A DNA stretch of 64,000 bases from Clytia hemisphaerica. Taxonomy: Eukaryota; Cnidaria; Hydrozoa; Leptothecata; Clytiidae. The notes below the pieces were generated by a model. The model worked only from the letters and a program-made list of their open reading frames with translations, was not told the DNA's origin and did not search any database. Location: the NCBI GenBank assembly GCA_902728285.1, contig CACVBU010000835.1:79471-143470 (forward strand). Direction: 5' to 3'. Of the stretch, positions 41,565 through 52,004 are shown one piece after another (the first letter of the stretch is position 1; each line of letters begins with the position of its first letter). Both the position numbers and the translations under genes were made by a program.

Positions 41565-41754
41565 TGTAGTACCCACTTAGTCGAAGTGCTTGGGGGTCAA
41601 CAAACAGGGAGTGACACAAATAATTGACAAGGTAAAGTTCAGTTCTTACAACTATTTCTTCTTCTTCATGAAAGACGTCTGCACTCTCTGCCAAGCTTGC
41701 AACTAAGAGGCTTTTGCCTCGCTCAACATAAACCTATCAAGGTAGGTCACTACA
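41565..41754 (-). repeat. Gypsy 3' LTR
   Basis: 190 bp, TGTAGT...CTACA on the plus strand; one difference from the isolated LTR at 47021-47210 and two from the 5' LTR. Confidence 0.92.
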
Positions 41755-41850
41755 CTTCTCCTTTCCTTCGGGTATTTACATATGTACAGTGCCTTCGCTA
41801 TTGGCGGTTCTCAGTCCAAGGCATAGATTTTATATACATTAATGACTACT

Positions 41851-44800
41851 TTATAACTCGTAGTCATCAAGATAACGTGGCGCTTTTCGTCGTCTTTTCA
41901 GTCCTGAATTTTTACGGTCAACGTCCTCAACGTCTTCCATCTCACTCTCTCCTTCTCGATACGGAATCGTGTCACTTTCGCTCCCCGAAGATGTGTCGTC
42001 AACGGGGCTGTCGTCGGGCAATGGTGGATTAATATCGTTATCATAGCGACGATGACGAAACGGAAAATCATCATCCGAGTCGGCGTCGACGTAATTTCGT
42101 GTTGGTGCGCGTCTGAAAAACGGATCGCGCTCATGGACTTTCTTGAACTTGTTTGCTGCACGGGTAACAAATTTGCCTTTCGATGTTTCGGCGGTGAGCA
42201 TATAACCTTTCTTTTTCACCACAGTCAATGGTGATGGGTCGAAAGGAGTCTTGACGGTAGACTTCTTTTGAGGGCGAAGGACTTTGTCCCCTAGGTCGAT
42301 GTCAATGGGCTTCGCGTGTCGTCGTTGGTCATGGTATTTGGCCATGGCGGCCTTGTAACTTGTATCTTTCTCGAGAACGGATCGATCTTGTTCCTTCTTT
42401 TTCATCATTGGAACAGAGGTTGCAATTTGTCGATTGAACAACATCTCCGCTGGTGACTTTCCAGTGGCTGAATGAGGAGTCGCCCGGTACGAAAGAAGAT
42501 ATCTGTGAACCGCTTCTTTTGGGTCCTTGTGTTCGACATAGGCGGTGTGGGCTACCTTCTGAAGCATCTTCATGAAGTTTTCTGCCAGCCCATTCGACGA
42601 AGGTTGTTCTGGTGTAATCGGCTGGTGTTTAAAACCTCGCTTCTTTGCGTAATTTGTAAAGTCGTGCGAGTTAAAAGGCGGACCATTGTCCGTCTTGACC
42701 TTCTCTGGAATGCCATGAGTTGCCAAAATTCGGTCGAAATGAGGTACCACCGTGTCGGCGGCGGTAGAATCTAGCACAGCCACTTCTGGAAATCGAGAGT
42801 ATTCGTCAATGAGAAGCAGGAAATAGTAATCTTTGGCGATTGGGCCCTTGAAGTCCGAGGCAATGTGTCTCCAAGGTCCTTCTGGCAATTTCGTCGTGAT
42901 GAGCGGCTGATGCTTTTGTTGAGGTGTAGCGGCTAAGCATGCATGACAAGATTGTACAAAGTTCTCCACAAGCTTGTCCATGTTGGGAAACCAAACTTTC
43001 GATCGGAGATAACGCTTCATTTTCGATGCGCCTTGATGCCCTTCATGAGCGAGAGCTATCACGTCAGGCTGCAAACTTTCCGGAATAATGAGTCGTTCTC
43101 CTCGTAAAACGACTTGTCGTGCAACTGAAAGTTCGTCGAATACGTGTCGGAACGGCTGTAAGTCGTTTGCATTCTTCGGAATGTATCCTTTCTCAAGGAT
43201 GCAAAATTTCAAGCGGGCGAGCTGGTCATCGGCGTTCGTTGCTTTTCGAACCATGTCGAAGGTCATAGCGTCGGGAATATCGTCGTCGATGATAGCATTG
43301 ATGTGGAAGGTTTCCTCACTGGCTTGCATCTTCTGTTGTTCAGTGATGGGCAATGGATGTCGACTGTTGTAATCTGTCGGATTGGTGCTTCCCTTTTCAT
43401 ACTTTACGGTCATACGGTACTGTTGTAACTTCAATCGGTGATTCTCGATGCGAGCTGGGGCTTGTCTTCGTTGATTATTGTACAATGAGACCAGCGGCTC
43501 ATGATCAGTTATTGTGTCGAATTTCATTCCGTGGAGATACATTCGGTTGGTCGTGACGCCGAAAAGGATAGCTAAGCTTTCACCCTCGATCGGAGCATAG
43601 CGTTGTTCTGTCTCTGTTAGCGATCTACTCGAGTAGTTGATTGTTTTGTAATGTCCAGTGTCGGGTTCCTTTTGAAACAATGTGGCGCCAATACCCTTCG
43701 GTCCTCGGTCAACTACAAGCTTCGTCTTTCGATCGGGTGCCCAGGGTGCTATTACTCGGTTGCTACATAAACCCTCTTTCAGTTTGTCGAATGCGTCCTG
43801 ACAAGCTTGATCCCAGTGGAATGGAACTTTCTTACGCGTTAGATTTCTTAACGGTGCTGTAATGTCACTGTAAGTCTCTGGCTCTCCAAACATAAAGAGG
43901 GCGTTATATTGACACATCTGCAAGAAACTTTTTACTTCCGCTGCGTTGGTTGGTGGTGCGAGTCTGACGATAGTCTCTACTTTCGATGGATCTGCAGACA
44001 TACCTTCGCTGGAAAACTTATACCCAAACCAAATAACTTCTGGAGCACTCCACACACATTTCTCTCGTCTAAGTGTTAAGCCGAGGGATTGTAATCGATC
44101 AAGTAGAGCACTCAAATGGAGGTCATGCTCATGCTGGGTCTCTCCGTAAACTAGCAAATCGTCTTCAATCTGTTCCACACCAACGAGGTCTACAATACTT
44201 TGCCGCAAACGCTCGTGGAACTCTTGACTGGCAGGTCCAGCACCCATGAGAAGACGCTTAAATCGGTAGATGCCTTCGTGCGTGTAAAAGTTTGTAAGTT
44301 CTTTCGATTTCTCACCGAGTGGCATTTGGTGAAATGAATGTTTCATGTCCAGCTTTGTGAATACTTTGGCGCCGTTAAGCTTGTGACGCAAGGAATGGAC
44401 AGTCGGTACGGGAATATGGCTTTCTTTGATGGCAATATTTGCGTGACGCATGTCTAAATTCATGCGTATCTGCCCGGATGGTTTCTTTGTAATGACAACG
44501 TTCGAGATCCAGTCGAGGTTAACACTTGGGTCTAACGGGCCTTCGATGATGTCATTGTCTCTAAGTTCTTTGAGATGGCTCGTGACTTGTTTTCTGAAAG
44601 CGAACGGTATCGGCCGCTCCTTCTGTATCATTGGTTTGATCGATCCGTCTATATCAAAGTTTATTTCTGATTTATTGAACTTGCCGATTCCCTCAAAGAT
44701 AGGTTGATGCTTGTCGATGATTTCAGTCACTGAAGTTGGGACTTTCTCTGGTTCGTTGATGTGGTATACTGGCGTTTCCGGATCATTGGCGTCTCTGCGG

Positions 44801-46026
44801 CCTTCTGGGTGAATCTCCAAGACACCGAGCTCTAACGATGCTTCTAAACCTAAGAGCGGTTCCGTGTGGTTTCCTTCTATCACGTAAACGAGTTGCTCGG
44901 CTGTTGCTCCACTGCTAGTGGTCAGTTCGATCTTTGCCCTACCCTTCACTCGCAGCAGGTCTTTAGTACCATACGGGCGGAGCTTCACTTTCGATTTATA
45001 CAGTCTGGTCGTGTTGGCAAACTTGCGAAAGTCTTTTTCTGGGATCAGAGTCTTTCTGCATCCGGAGTCGACTCTCATTTTCAAACACGTACCATTGGCT
45101 TCCACATCGATCATTTCAATTTCATTTTGGTCATTCACCAGAGGGATGAAGTTCACGGTCAAAATGTGACCCATCAGTTGTTCATCGTCCGAATCACTCG
45201 ATTCGTCCAGGGCATTAACATCTGTTTCTGGTGCACCAGGACATACTGGCGATTTTGCAAAATGGTGCTTCTTCTTGCAATCATTGCAACGTTTCCCTTT
45301 TGCGGGACACTTTCCTTTTGAGTGGGCTTTCCGACGTTCATATCCGCAAAAGTCACAAATTTTTGGGGAACTTTCGGTTTGCTTTCCCCTACCGATCGAA
45401 TCTCTCGTGATGTTCGGTTTCGGTGGGTCTGGTCTTCTTGGTCCTCTTCTACTGCCGATCCAGTTAACATTCTCCTGTTTCTCAATGTTTTGCGCTTGTG
45501 TCGATGATGATTCTAGCGCTATTCCGTATTTAACGAAATCATCGAAATTTGCACCCTCCGCGAGGGCATGTTTCCTGAGCTTATTGTTATTCGTCTGCAT
45601 CGTCATGGCGTCGCGAGCGGCTTTCTTTGCAGTGTAGGTGGCGAAATTGCAGAGCTTTGCTTGATCCAAAACTTTTGTGTACCATTCGGTGAACGGCATC
45701 TGCCCTTGTGGCATCTCGTTAAAAAGTTTAAATACCGGGTAAACTTCGTTTATCTGTCCCTTTAAGGAATTTCTGATTTTGTCAATTGCGGCTGCGTATG
45801 TATCTTCTGTCGTCACCTTTCCTTCGTGCTCGAAAAACGTAATCATTTCGTCTCCACCCCAGAGTTGCAAAAGAGCTTTCTTTTTCTTATCTTCGTCAAT
45901 GTCCTCCGTATCAAAAATCATGTTTGCTCTCTTGATATATTTATCGAACGAATCGAGGGCGGCACCCGCGTCTTTTGGGCGTTTGAAGGTTGGGAGGGCG
46001 GAATAGAGAGCGCCTCTGGCGGCCAT
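41851..46026 (-). CDS. Gypsy Gag-Pol polyprotein
   Basis: 1391 residues in one frame. Order: Gag (about 1-220); Cys/His-rich region CDFCGYERR ... CNDCKKKHHFAKSPVC (about 224-262, knuckle-like but spaced unlike a classic CCHC); aspartic protease VDSGCRKTLIPE (about 318); reverse transcriptase with FTKLDMKHSFHQMP and QIEDDLLVYG (about 560-640); RNase H with DRGPKGIGATL, EGESLAI and TITDHEPL (about 740-860); integrase with an HHCC zinc module (HEGHQGASKMKRYL ... CHAC), catalytic Asp in ASDFKGP, Asp in KTDNGPPF and Glu in NGLAENF. The acidic C-terminal tail is unusual. The RT box is IEDD instead of the usual YxDD. No envelope gene. No stop or frameshift is seen. Confidence 0.92.
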   Translation of the reverse strand: MAARGALYSALPTFKRPKDAGAALDSFDKYIKRANMIFDTEDIDEDKKKKALLQLWGGDEMITFFEHEGKVTTEDTYAAAIDKIRNSLKGQINEVYPVFKLFNEMPQGQMPFTEWYTKVLDQAKLCNFATYTAKKAARDAMTMQTNNNKLRKHALAEGANFDDFVKYGIALESSSTQAQNIEKQENVNWIGSRRGPRRPDPPKPNITRDSIGRGKQTESSPKICDFCGYERRKAHSKGKCPAKGKRCNDCKKKHHFAKSPVCPGAPETDVNALDESSDSDDEQLMGHILTVNFIPLVNDQNEIEMIDVEANGTCLKMRVDSGCRKTLIPEKDFRKFANTTRLYKSKVKLRPYGTKDLLRVKGRAKIELTTSSGATAEQLVYVIEGNHTEPLLGLEASLELGVLEIHPEGRRDANDPETPVYHINEPEKVPTSVTEIIDKHQPIFEGIGKFNKSEINFDIDGSIKPMIQKERPIPFAFRKQVTSHLKELRDNDIIEGPLDPSVNLDWISNVVITKKPSGQIRMNLDMRHANIAIKESHIPVPTVHSLRHKLNGAKVFTKLDMKHSFHQMPLGEKSKELTNFYTHEGIYRFKRLLMGAGPASQEFHERLRQSIVDLVGVEQIEDDLLVYGETQHEHDLHLSALLDRLQSLGLTLRREKCVWSAPEVIWFGYKFSSEGMSADPSKVETIVRLAPPTNAAEVKSFLQMCQYNALFMFGEPETYSDITAPLRNLTRKKVPFHWDQACQDAFDKLKEGLCSNRVIAPWAPDRKTKLVVDRGPKGIGATLFQKEPDTGHYKTINYSSRSLTETEQRYAPIEGESLAILFGVTTNRMYLHGMKFDTITDHEPLVSLYNNQRRQAPARIENHRLKLQQYRMTVKYEKGSTNPTDYNSRHPLPITEQQKMQASEETFHINAIIDDDIPDAMTFDMVRKATNADDQLARLKFCILEKGYIPKNANDLQPFRHVFDELSVARQVVLRGERLIIPESLQPDVIALAHEGHQGASKMKRYLRSKVWFPNMDKLVENFVQSCHACLAATPQQKHQPLITTKLPEGPWRHIASDFKGPIAKDYYFLLLIDEYSRFPEVAVLDSTAADTVVPHFDRILATHGIPEKVKTDNGPPFNSHDFTNYAKKRGFKHQPITPEQPSSNGLAENFMKMLQKVAHTAYVEHKDPKEAVHRYLLSYRATPHSATGKSPAEMLFNRQIATSVPMMKKKEQDRSVLEKDTSYKAAMAKYHDQRRHAKPIDIDLGDKVLRPQKKSTVKTPFDPSPLTVVKKKGYMLTAETSKGKFVTRAANKFKKVHERDPFFRRAPTRNYVDADSDDDFPFRHRRYDNDINPPLPDDSPVDDTSSGSESDTIPYREGESEMEDVEDVDRKNSGLKRRRKAPRYLDDYEL

Positions 46027-46178
46027 ATTGGATTTGACTTATCGAGACAAAATGTGGCTGGTTCGATCGGAAGCAAGCGTAACTTGGAATTTTTCTCTGG
46101 AAACTCTGGAAACTACAAGAGTCTATTTTAGGTTGTTGATCATCTGGAACTGGGTAACATAAGTCTATTCGTCGCCAA

Positions 46179-46368
46179 TGTAGTACCCACTTAGTCGAAG
46201 TGCTTGGGGGTCAACAAACAGGGAGTGACACAAATAATTTACAAGGTAAAGTTCAGTTCTTACAACTATTTCTTCTTCTTCGTGAAAGACGTCTGCACTC
46301 TCTGCCAAGCTTGCAACTAAGAGGCTTTTGCCTCGCTCAACATAAACCTATCAAGGTAGGTCACTACA
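46179..46368 (-). repeat. Gypsy 5' LTR
   Basis: 190 bp, matching the 3' LTR except at two positions (AATTTACAAG for AATTGACAAG; TTCGTGAAAG for TTCATGAAAG). Confidence 0.92.
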
Positions 46369-46380
46369 CTTATTNTTCTC

Positions 46381-47210
46381 TCATCGAAATTTGCACCCTC
46401 CGCGAGGGCATGTTTCCTGAGCTTATTGTTATTCGTCTGCATCGTCATGGCGTCGCGAGCGGCTTTCTTTGCAGTGTAGGTGGCGAAATTGCATAGCTTT
46501 GCTTGATCCAAAACTTTTGTGTATCATTCGGTGAACGGCATCTGCCCTTGTGGCATCTCGTTAAAAAGTTTAAACACCGGGTAAACTTCGTTTATCTGTC
46601 CCTTTAAGGAATTTCTGATTTTGTCAATTGCGGCTGCGTATGTATCTTCTGTCGTCACCTTTCCTTCGTGCTCGAAAAACGTAATCATTTCGTCTCCACC
46701 CCAGAGTTGCAAAAGAGCTTTCTTTTTCTTATCTTCGTCAATGTCCTCCGTATCAAAAATCATGTTTGCTCTCTTGATATATTTATCGAACGAATCGAGG
46801 GCGGCACCCGCGTCTTTTGGGCGTTTGAAGGTTGGGAGGGCGGAATAGAGAGCGCCTCTGGCGGCCATATTGGATTTGACTTATCGAGACAAAATGTGGC
46901 TGGTTCGATCGGAAGCAAGCGTAACTTGGAATTTTTCTCTGGAAACTCTGGAAACTACAAGAGTCTATTTTAGGTTGTTGATCATCTGGAACTGGGTAAC
47001 ATAAGTCTATTCGTCGCCAATGTAGCACCCACTTAGTCGAAGTGCTTGGGGGTCAACAAACAGGGAGTGACACAAATAATTGACAAGGTAAAGTTCAGTT
47101 CTTACAACTATTTCTTCTTCTTCATGAAAGACGTCTGCACTCTCTGCCAAGCTTGCAACTAAGAGGCTTTTGCCTCGCTCAACATAAACCTATCAAGGTA
47201 GGTCACTACA
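46381..47210 (-). mobile_element. Truncated second Gypsy copy (gag 5' part plus LTR), possibly an assembly artefact
   Basis: About 830 bases repeat 45539-46368 almost exactly: gag codons 1 to about 160, leader, primer binding site and a third LTR at 47021-47210. It begins a few bases after a single N (46375) and the CTTAT duplication of the complete element. The right flank of the third LTR (TAAGGGTG) carries no matching duplication. Differences from the first copy are scattered single bases. It could be a real truncated or tandem element, or a mis-joined haplotype or read-through contig. Confidence 0.7.
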
Positions 47211-47229
47211 TAAGGGTGTCTTTTTCAAG

Positions 47230-47440
47230 GCACCTCAAATGCACTGTAAGGGTCGGAAAAACTAGAGATGCACTGTAAGGGTAGAAATTTCAGAAAATTC
47301 TTGAAAAATCTAGATATTTTGACCAAAAATGCTAGAATTTTGACCATTTTTTGCACGAAAGGGATCGAAAATTTGGGGGAAAATGCACTCTAAGGGTATG
47401 ATTTTCACTGATTTTCGCTGCACTGTAAGGGTGCAATTTT
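47230..47440. repeat. TGCACTGTAAGGGT motif, four spaced copies
   Basis: TGCACTGTAAGGGT occurs near 47239, 47270 and 47420, with a variant (TGCACTCTAAGGGT) near 47385, all in the same orientation. It resembles the subterminal repeats of a DNA element whose other end is missing, perhaps cut off at the Gypsy junction. Confidence 0.5.
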
Positions 47441-47551
47441 AAAATCCAATTTTTGGCCCGCACATACCGTCAGTCCGCAAACCCAGTGCCCCCCCGGGTT
47501 TTGAATCAACTGAAGTGTTGATTCCTGATGATTTGGATGTGAGCTGTTTTG

Positions 47552-47786
47552 ATGAGAAAACTTTTGGACTCAATTCCTGTTGCTGTTACTTTGGAGATTC
47601 CTGCTGTTGAAATTCCTGAAAATGGAGATCGTGAAGGAATCTCATCCACTACTGAGACATCTTCCTCTAGTGCTGTCGCTTCTACTAGTGCTGATTCTTC
47701 CACTGGCTCATCTATAATGAAATGTGAGCTTTGCTCCAAACCTTACAAACAAAAAAAGAGCTTTGAAAAACACAAACTAATTTGTG
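47552..47786 (+). CDS. C2H2 zinc-finger protein, exon A (start uncertain)
   Basis: The frame runs from ATG 47552 through a Ser/Thr-rich linker to one C2H2 finger, MKCELCSKPYKQKKSFEKHK ending LIC, then stops at a donor TGTG|GTAGG (phase 1). It joins in frame to exon B at 48471. Just upstream another frame reads ESTEVLIPDDLDVSCFDE, so the true 5' end may involve an upstream exon or a frameshift. A nucleic-acid-binding role is likely; family unknown. Confidence 0.5.
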
Positions 47787-48470
47787 GTAGGTTTATAGCT
47801 TTTTATCTGTTAAAATAAAACAAATTTTTTTTGTTCTTGAAGATGTCAAAGTCAAGAAAATTTATAATATAATATGGTCGTACTTTTATTGTATTTTATA
47901 AGTTTAAGCTAGTTGTTTTGATTGTAGGGAGTGATCCATGCTAACAAAATATGGAAAAGTTATATTTGAAAAATAGGAAATAAAAACAAAGTATTATACA
48001 CGCTTTTTAAATTAACAATCGTTAAGCGTGAAGCTTTTAGGACCTTTACATTTTTACAAATTTACTTAGCATATCTTGACTTTGTTATTGCCTCTTTGTT
48101 TTGATATTTTAATCATTTACTGAACTAAATTCTTTTGAGGTCTAAAACATAAGTGTAGAATGAGGACCAAAGTGAATTTTTGAAATTTTATTAAAAAATG
48201 TGGAGGCCTTTTTGTGGACTAGAAATTGGGTTTGCAAACCAGTCATTCAATATCCGTGGTATATGCTGTGGCACACAATGCTTGTATTTATTTTTAAAGT
48301 ACGCCAACCACCAGTAATTCACTAATTGTGTTGAATTAATATAAAATGTTTCACCAGCCTATTAATAAACTCCAATTCATTGCCTTGTTGGAAATCTATG
48401 AACAACCAATTAAACTTAAACATACAAGCAAACTCAGGTAAATTTAATTTCGATTTTTTCCTCATTTTAG

Positions 48471-48620
48471 CTCCCAAATCTGCCAAGCAGTCCATCAGTG
48501 GCAAAAGGAAGATGCTCAACAATGCTCAACAACAACTACAACAACCCACCAATTCAGATCCCAACCCAGATCAAAAAATCAACATAGAAACAAAAAAAGC
48601 AAAAAAAAGAAAAGTTAAAG
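48471..48620 (+). CDS. Zinc-finger protein, exon B with nuclear localisation signal
   Basis: Acceptor CATTTTAG, phase 1 in and phase 1 out (AAAG|GTGAG). Encodes APKSAKQSISGKRKM, a Gln/Asn-rich stretch and the basic cluster KKAKKRKVK. The next exon was not found; a single N lies at 48761 and a large repeat follows. Confidence 0.5.
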
Positions 48621-48761
48621 GTGAGAAAACATTGCTTTTTTGTTGGATAATATTATCTATCAGACAGTGACATTTCAATGGTCCAGTTTACTCGCTGCAG
48701 CCATTTTTATTTGAAAATATTGTGTATATATAATTGAAATATATAATTTTTTTGTGAATAN

Positions 48762-51325
48762 AATTTTGTTTGCCTTCATTTTGGATATTTGGTAACAATA
48801 GTGAAAAACCGGCTAGTTCGAAACGCGGTCACAGGTCACAGGTCAACAGGTCACAGGTCACAGGTCAGTGATGACAGGTTGACTCTAATCAATGTCATTG
48901 CAGAGGAAAATGTTTGGAAAACACAAAGAATTATCAAAAACATAATTCTCAAGCAATTTCATCCATATAAAACCATTTCAAACATCAAAATTTAACCATG
49001 TGCTTTTATCGATCTTTCGCAGTTTGCGCCGTGTATAACGCAGACCAGAAATTTAAACCATATTATACGTTATAACAGGTATATTACATATTGTAATGTT
49101 TGTAATGTTATATGATGGTTACATATATAAAACTCATCGCTTAAAACTACCTTCTCAGAGAACTCACGAGCTTCTGATTGGTGTAATTTTTATTCCAGCC
49201 ATAGTGTTATCATCACATTCGTATGCCTAAATTTTTGGTGTTTTTCTCTTGTAAGACATGATATTTTGTGATTCTGTCAACATTTTTGTCAAAAATTGTC
49301 ATTAAGTCATTAAAATAACAATTGAATGATTAATTAGTTTCATCCTTCTAAAACCACTCTCTTAGGGACCTCACAAGCTTCTGATTGGTGCCGTTTTATA
49401 TCCATTCACACTATCAACATCACATTCTGTATTATAAATATTTTTCGTGTTTTTGTCTTGTTAGGCATCATATTTTATGATTTTGTCATTATTTTTGTAA
49501 GTAAGTGTCACTAGGTTGTTATTTTATTCAATTGTCATTTTATAATATCTAAATAACATGTATTACTTTTTTGTAATTTAATGCGTTATGTATTGATGTT
49601 ATGTTATGTATATGTTATGATCTTATTATCTTTTTTCCAGTCTGCACTTTGTTGACCTGTGACCTGTGACCTGTTGACCTGTGACCTGTGACCTGCGTTT
49701 CGAACTAGCCGGTGAAAAACTCAAAATCCCAAAATTTTGGGTTCCAAAAATCCATAATGGCGGCTTGAGGGCTAGTTAAAATTTTGGACTTTTTTTGCCA
49801 AGTGTAAAAGTCTGATTTTGAGAGGAAATATTTCAAGTTGCAACTAAGGTCACATGGGTTTCTTTTGATTTTCTGAAAGTACTCACAGTAAAGTGTCAAA
49901 AAGTCCAAAAAAACCCATGTGACCTTAATTGCATTTTTCATAATGGCGGCCTAGATATGGAAAAAAACTCACTTTTTAACAAATTTAAGCCTCGATTATT
50001 CAGCCTTGGAGTAGTGTATTGAAATATCAAAGATCCAGACCTAAAACCTATAACAATCTTCTCATAGTAGGATCTGAATGGCTTAGATTGCTAGGACTTA
50101 GTTTTTATAGGGCTCTTTGTTTCATAGAGTGAAGTTCAATTTGGATGAGTCCTGTGAGCTGATTAGAAGTGATTCTGACCCATGTTGTTGATTTTTTTCT
50201 AAAGTTTCCATGGTATACTGACATATTATTGAAAATCAGATATTTACTGAACCCCAAAATTTCCATTTTGCCATCTACAAATACTACGAAAACTCATGTG
50301 CCAAAATCTACAAAATCTCAAGTTTAAAACCACCTTCAGTTAGCCAGGAAACAGATACTGTTGTAAGACTTGTTACATTAGGAAATCTTGAGAGATATTG
50401 GTGAGGTTCCTCAGAAAATCATTTCCAGCTATTCCTTTTGTTCAAATATTTGATTAAAGTCCCTGAAAATTTGCTATATCAACAACAGACCCCCCATAAT
50501 TCACAAAGACCCAGTCACTTTACAAGGGATTTACAGAGGCTACTGACAATTCCAGGCTTACACAATGATTAGAAATTTGGATTTTTTTCATTCATGGGGT
50601 GGGAAATAATACTTTTCAATGATTTTCCAAACCTTAAAACGTTTTCTTGTGTAACCAGGGCCTTATTTTTGTCTCGCCAGCCTAGAAAAATCACACTTAA
50701 AAAAATTTTTGGCTTAATTTTTCTCAAATCTGCTTATAGATCACATGGGTATTATTTCTGTCCCTGAAACTAGGCAACTTTCTCTACCAGGAACAATTAA
50801 CAGTTTTTCCCAACATTAGTCGCAACTCTTGAATAATCGAGGCAAATATCGCACTTTTTGAGATTTGCACCTTCTTGTAGAGCCTGCAGAGCCCAGCCAG
50901 GTTGAGTGAAATACTTCAAATTTTCAACATTTGATCTTTGTTAGTTGGTGAACACTTTTTGCCAAAAATAAAATTCCTAGAATGCTCCAAGGCTGAATAA
51001 TTGAGGCTTAAATTTGTTAAAAAGTGAGTTTTTTTCCATATCTAGGCCGCCATTATGAAAAATGCGATTAAGGTCACATGGGTTTTTTTGGACTTTTTGA
51101 CACTTTACTGTGAGTACTTTCAGAAAATCAAAAGAAACCCATGTGACCTTAGTTGCAACTTGAAATATTTCCTCTCAAAGTCAGACTTTTACACTTGGCA
51201 AAAAAAGTCCAAAATTTCAACTTGCCCTCAAGCCGCCATTATGGATTTTTGGGACCCAAAATTTTGGGATTCTGATTTTTTCACTATTGTCTACCAAATA
51301 TACAAAAATGAAGGCAAACAAAATT
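48762..51325. mobile_element. Large inverted-repeat element (arms about 335 bp) with one arm interrupted
   Basis: The left arm (48762-48809 plus 49721-50011) is the reverse complement of 50985-51325. Shared phrases: TTTTGTTTGCCTTCATTTT, CCCAAAATTTTGGG, CCATAATGGCGGC and AAATTTAAGCCTC. Each arm also contains its own hairpin (49846-49926: AAGGTCACATGGG ... CCCATGTGACCTT). About 970 bp separate the arms. The left end coincides with the N at 48761, so that boundary is uncertain. The 78- and 118-residue frames in the arms are the same repeat translated. Confidence 0.75.
48810..49711. mobile_element. 902-bp element with (ACAGGTC)n TIRs and 9-bp TSD GTGAAAAAC
   Basis: The TIR CGGCTAGTTCGAAACGC is followed by tandem ACAGGTC/ACAGGTCA units (about 55 bp) at both ends in inverted orientation. 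GTGAAAAAC is duplicated at 48801-48809 and 49712-49720; the uninterrupted right arm (near 51285) shows the empty site. The interior is an imperfect tandem duplication: AGCTTCTGATTGGTG, ATCACATTC and GTTTTT(C/G)TCTTGT occur twice about 215 bp apart. The 9-bp duplication suggests a Mutator-like element; no transposase is present. Confidence 0.88.
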
Positions 51326-51924
51326 TCATACTAACACCACCCACCTGGTTCTTAGAGAATGTGGCTCTTAAAGGAAGAAAATTCGTCGAAAAAGGCAAAA
51401 AAATCTGGTAAAATTCATAAAAACACATCATTTATGGGTTTCGAGGTAGATTCAGCCTTACATAGACTTTTTCCAGTCTACAACCAAAAGTCTGAGGGAA
51501 ATTTCCTTAATAATAAATTAAATTAATTTTGATGAAGATTTTAAACCCTTTTGACCCTTCAGTTTCTAAATTTATGCGTTTAGTTACTGAAAAATGCTCT
51601 AAATCATGTAAAGACTGGCTTGCGATTGCCAAATTTAAAATAAAATTTTGATAGGTCGATTTTTAACGTTTTTGAGCACTTTCCGAAAGTAACTTTTTTA
51701 TTCAATTGAGCATAACTTTTGATCTAATTAATCGAATTTAATAAATGACCTATCAAAATTTAAGTTTATCTTTCTTCTTTCCAATGGAATAGGTACGGTT
51801 CTTTTAAAATTTTCAGACTTCGAGAAAATCAGTTTTAAAGAGAGAAACTTTTTTGTGGCACACCCGGTATTTTATTTTTTTTGGACCTACCCCGGTGGGG
51901 TGAAGGTCCTATAAATTAACCCGT

Positions 51925-51978
51925 GTTCGTTAGTTCGTTCGTTCGTTCGTTCGTTCGTTCGTTCGTTCGTTCGTTAGT
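51925..51978. repeat. (GTTC)n microsatellite
   Basis: About thirteen GTTC units with one GTTA interruption at each end, directly before the 476-bp tandem array. Confidence 0.9.
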
Positions 51979-52004
51979 TACCAACTTTTCTCGAGATTGG
52001 CTTA

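Larger units (their letters stand above)
41565..46368 (-). mobile_element. Ty3/Gypsy LTR retrotransposon, complete, young
   Basis: Minus-strand element with 190-bp LTRs at 41565-41754 (3') and 46179-46368 (5'), TG...CA ends, and the 5-bp target duplication CTTAT at 41560-41564 and 46369-46373. The two LTRs differ at only two positions by eye, so insertion is recent. Internal signals: a polypurine tract GAAGGAAAGGAGAAG (41769-41755) touches the 3' LTR, and the likely primer binding site TTGGCGACGAATAGAC begins at 46178 next to the 5' LTR. One uninterrupted gag-pol frame. Confidence 0.93.

Noticed and set aside
41565-47210. Complete Gypsy nested inside a second Gypsy copy
   Set aside because: The left flank of the complete element (41470-41564) is not Gypsy internal sequence, so simple nesting does not explain the extra gag-LTR piece.
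47506-47739. 77-residue minus-strand frame
   Set aside because: Antisense to the Ser-rich and zinc-finger exon; no independent support.
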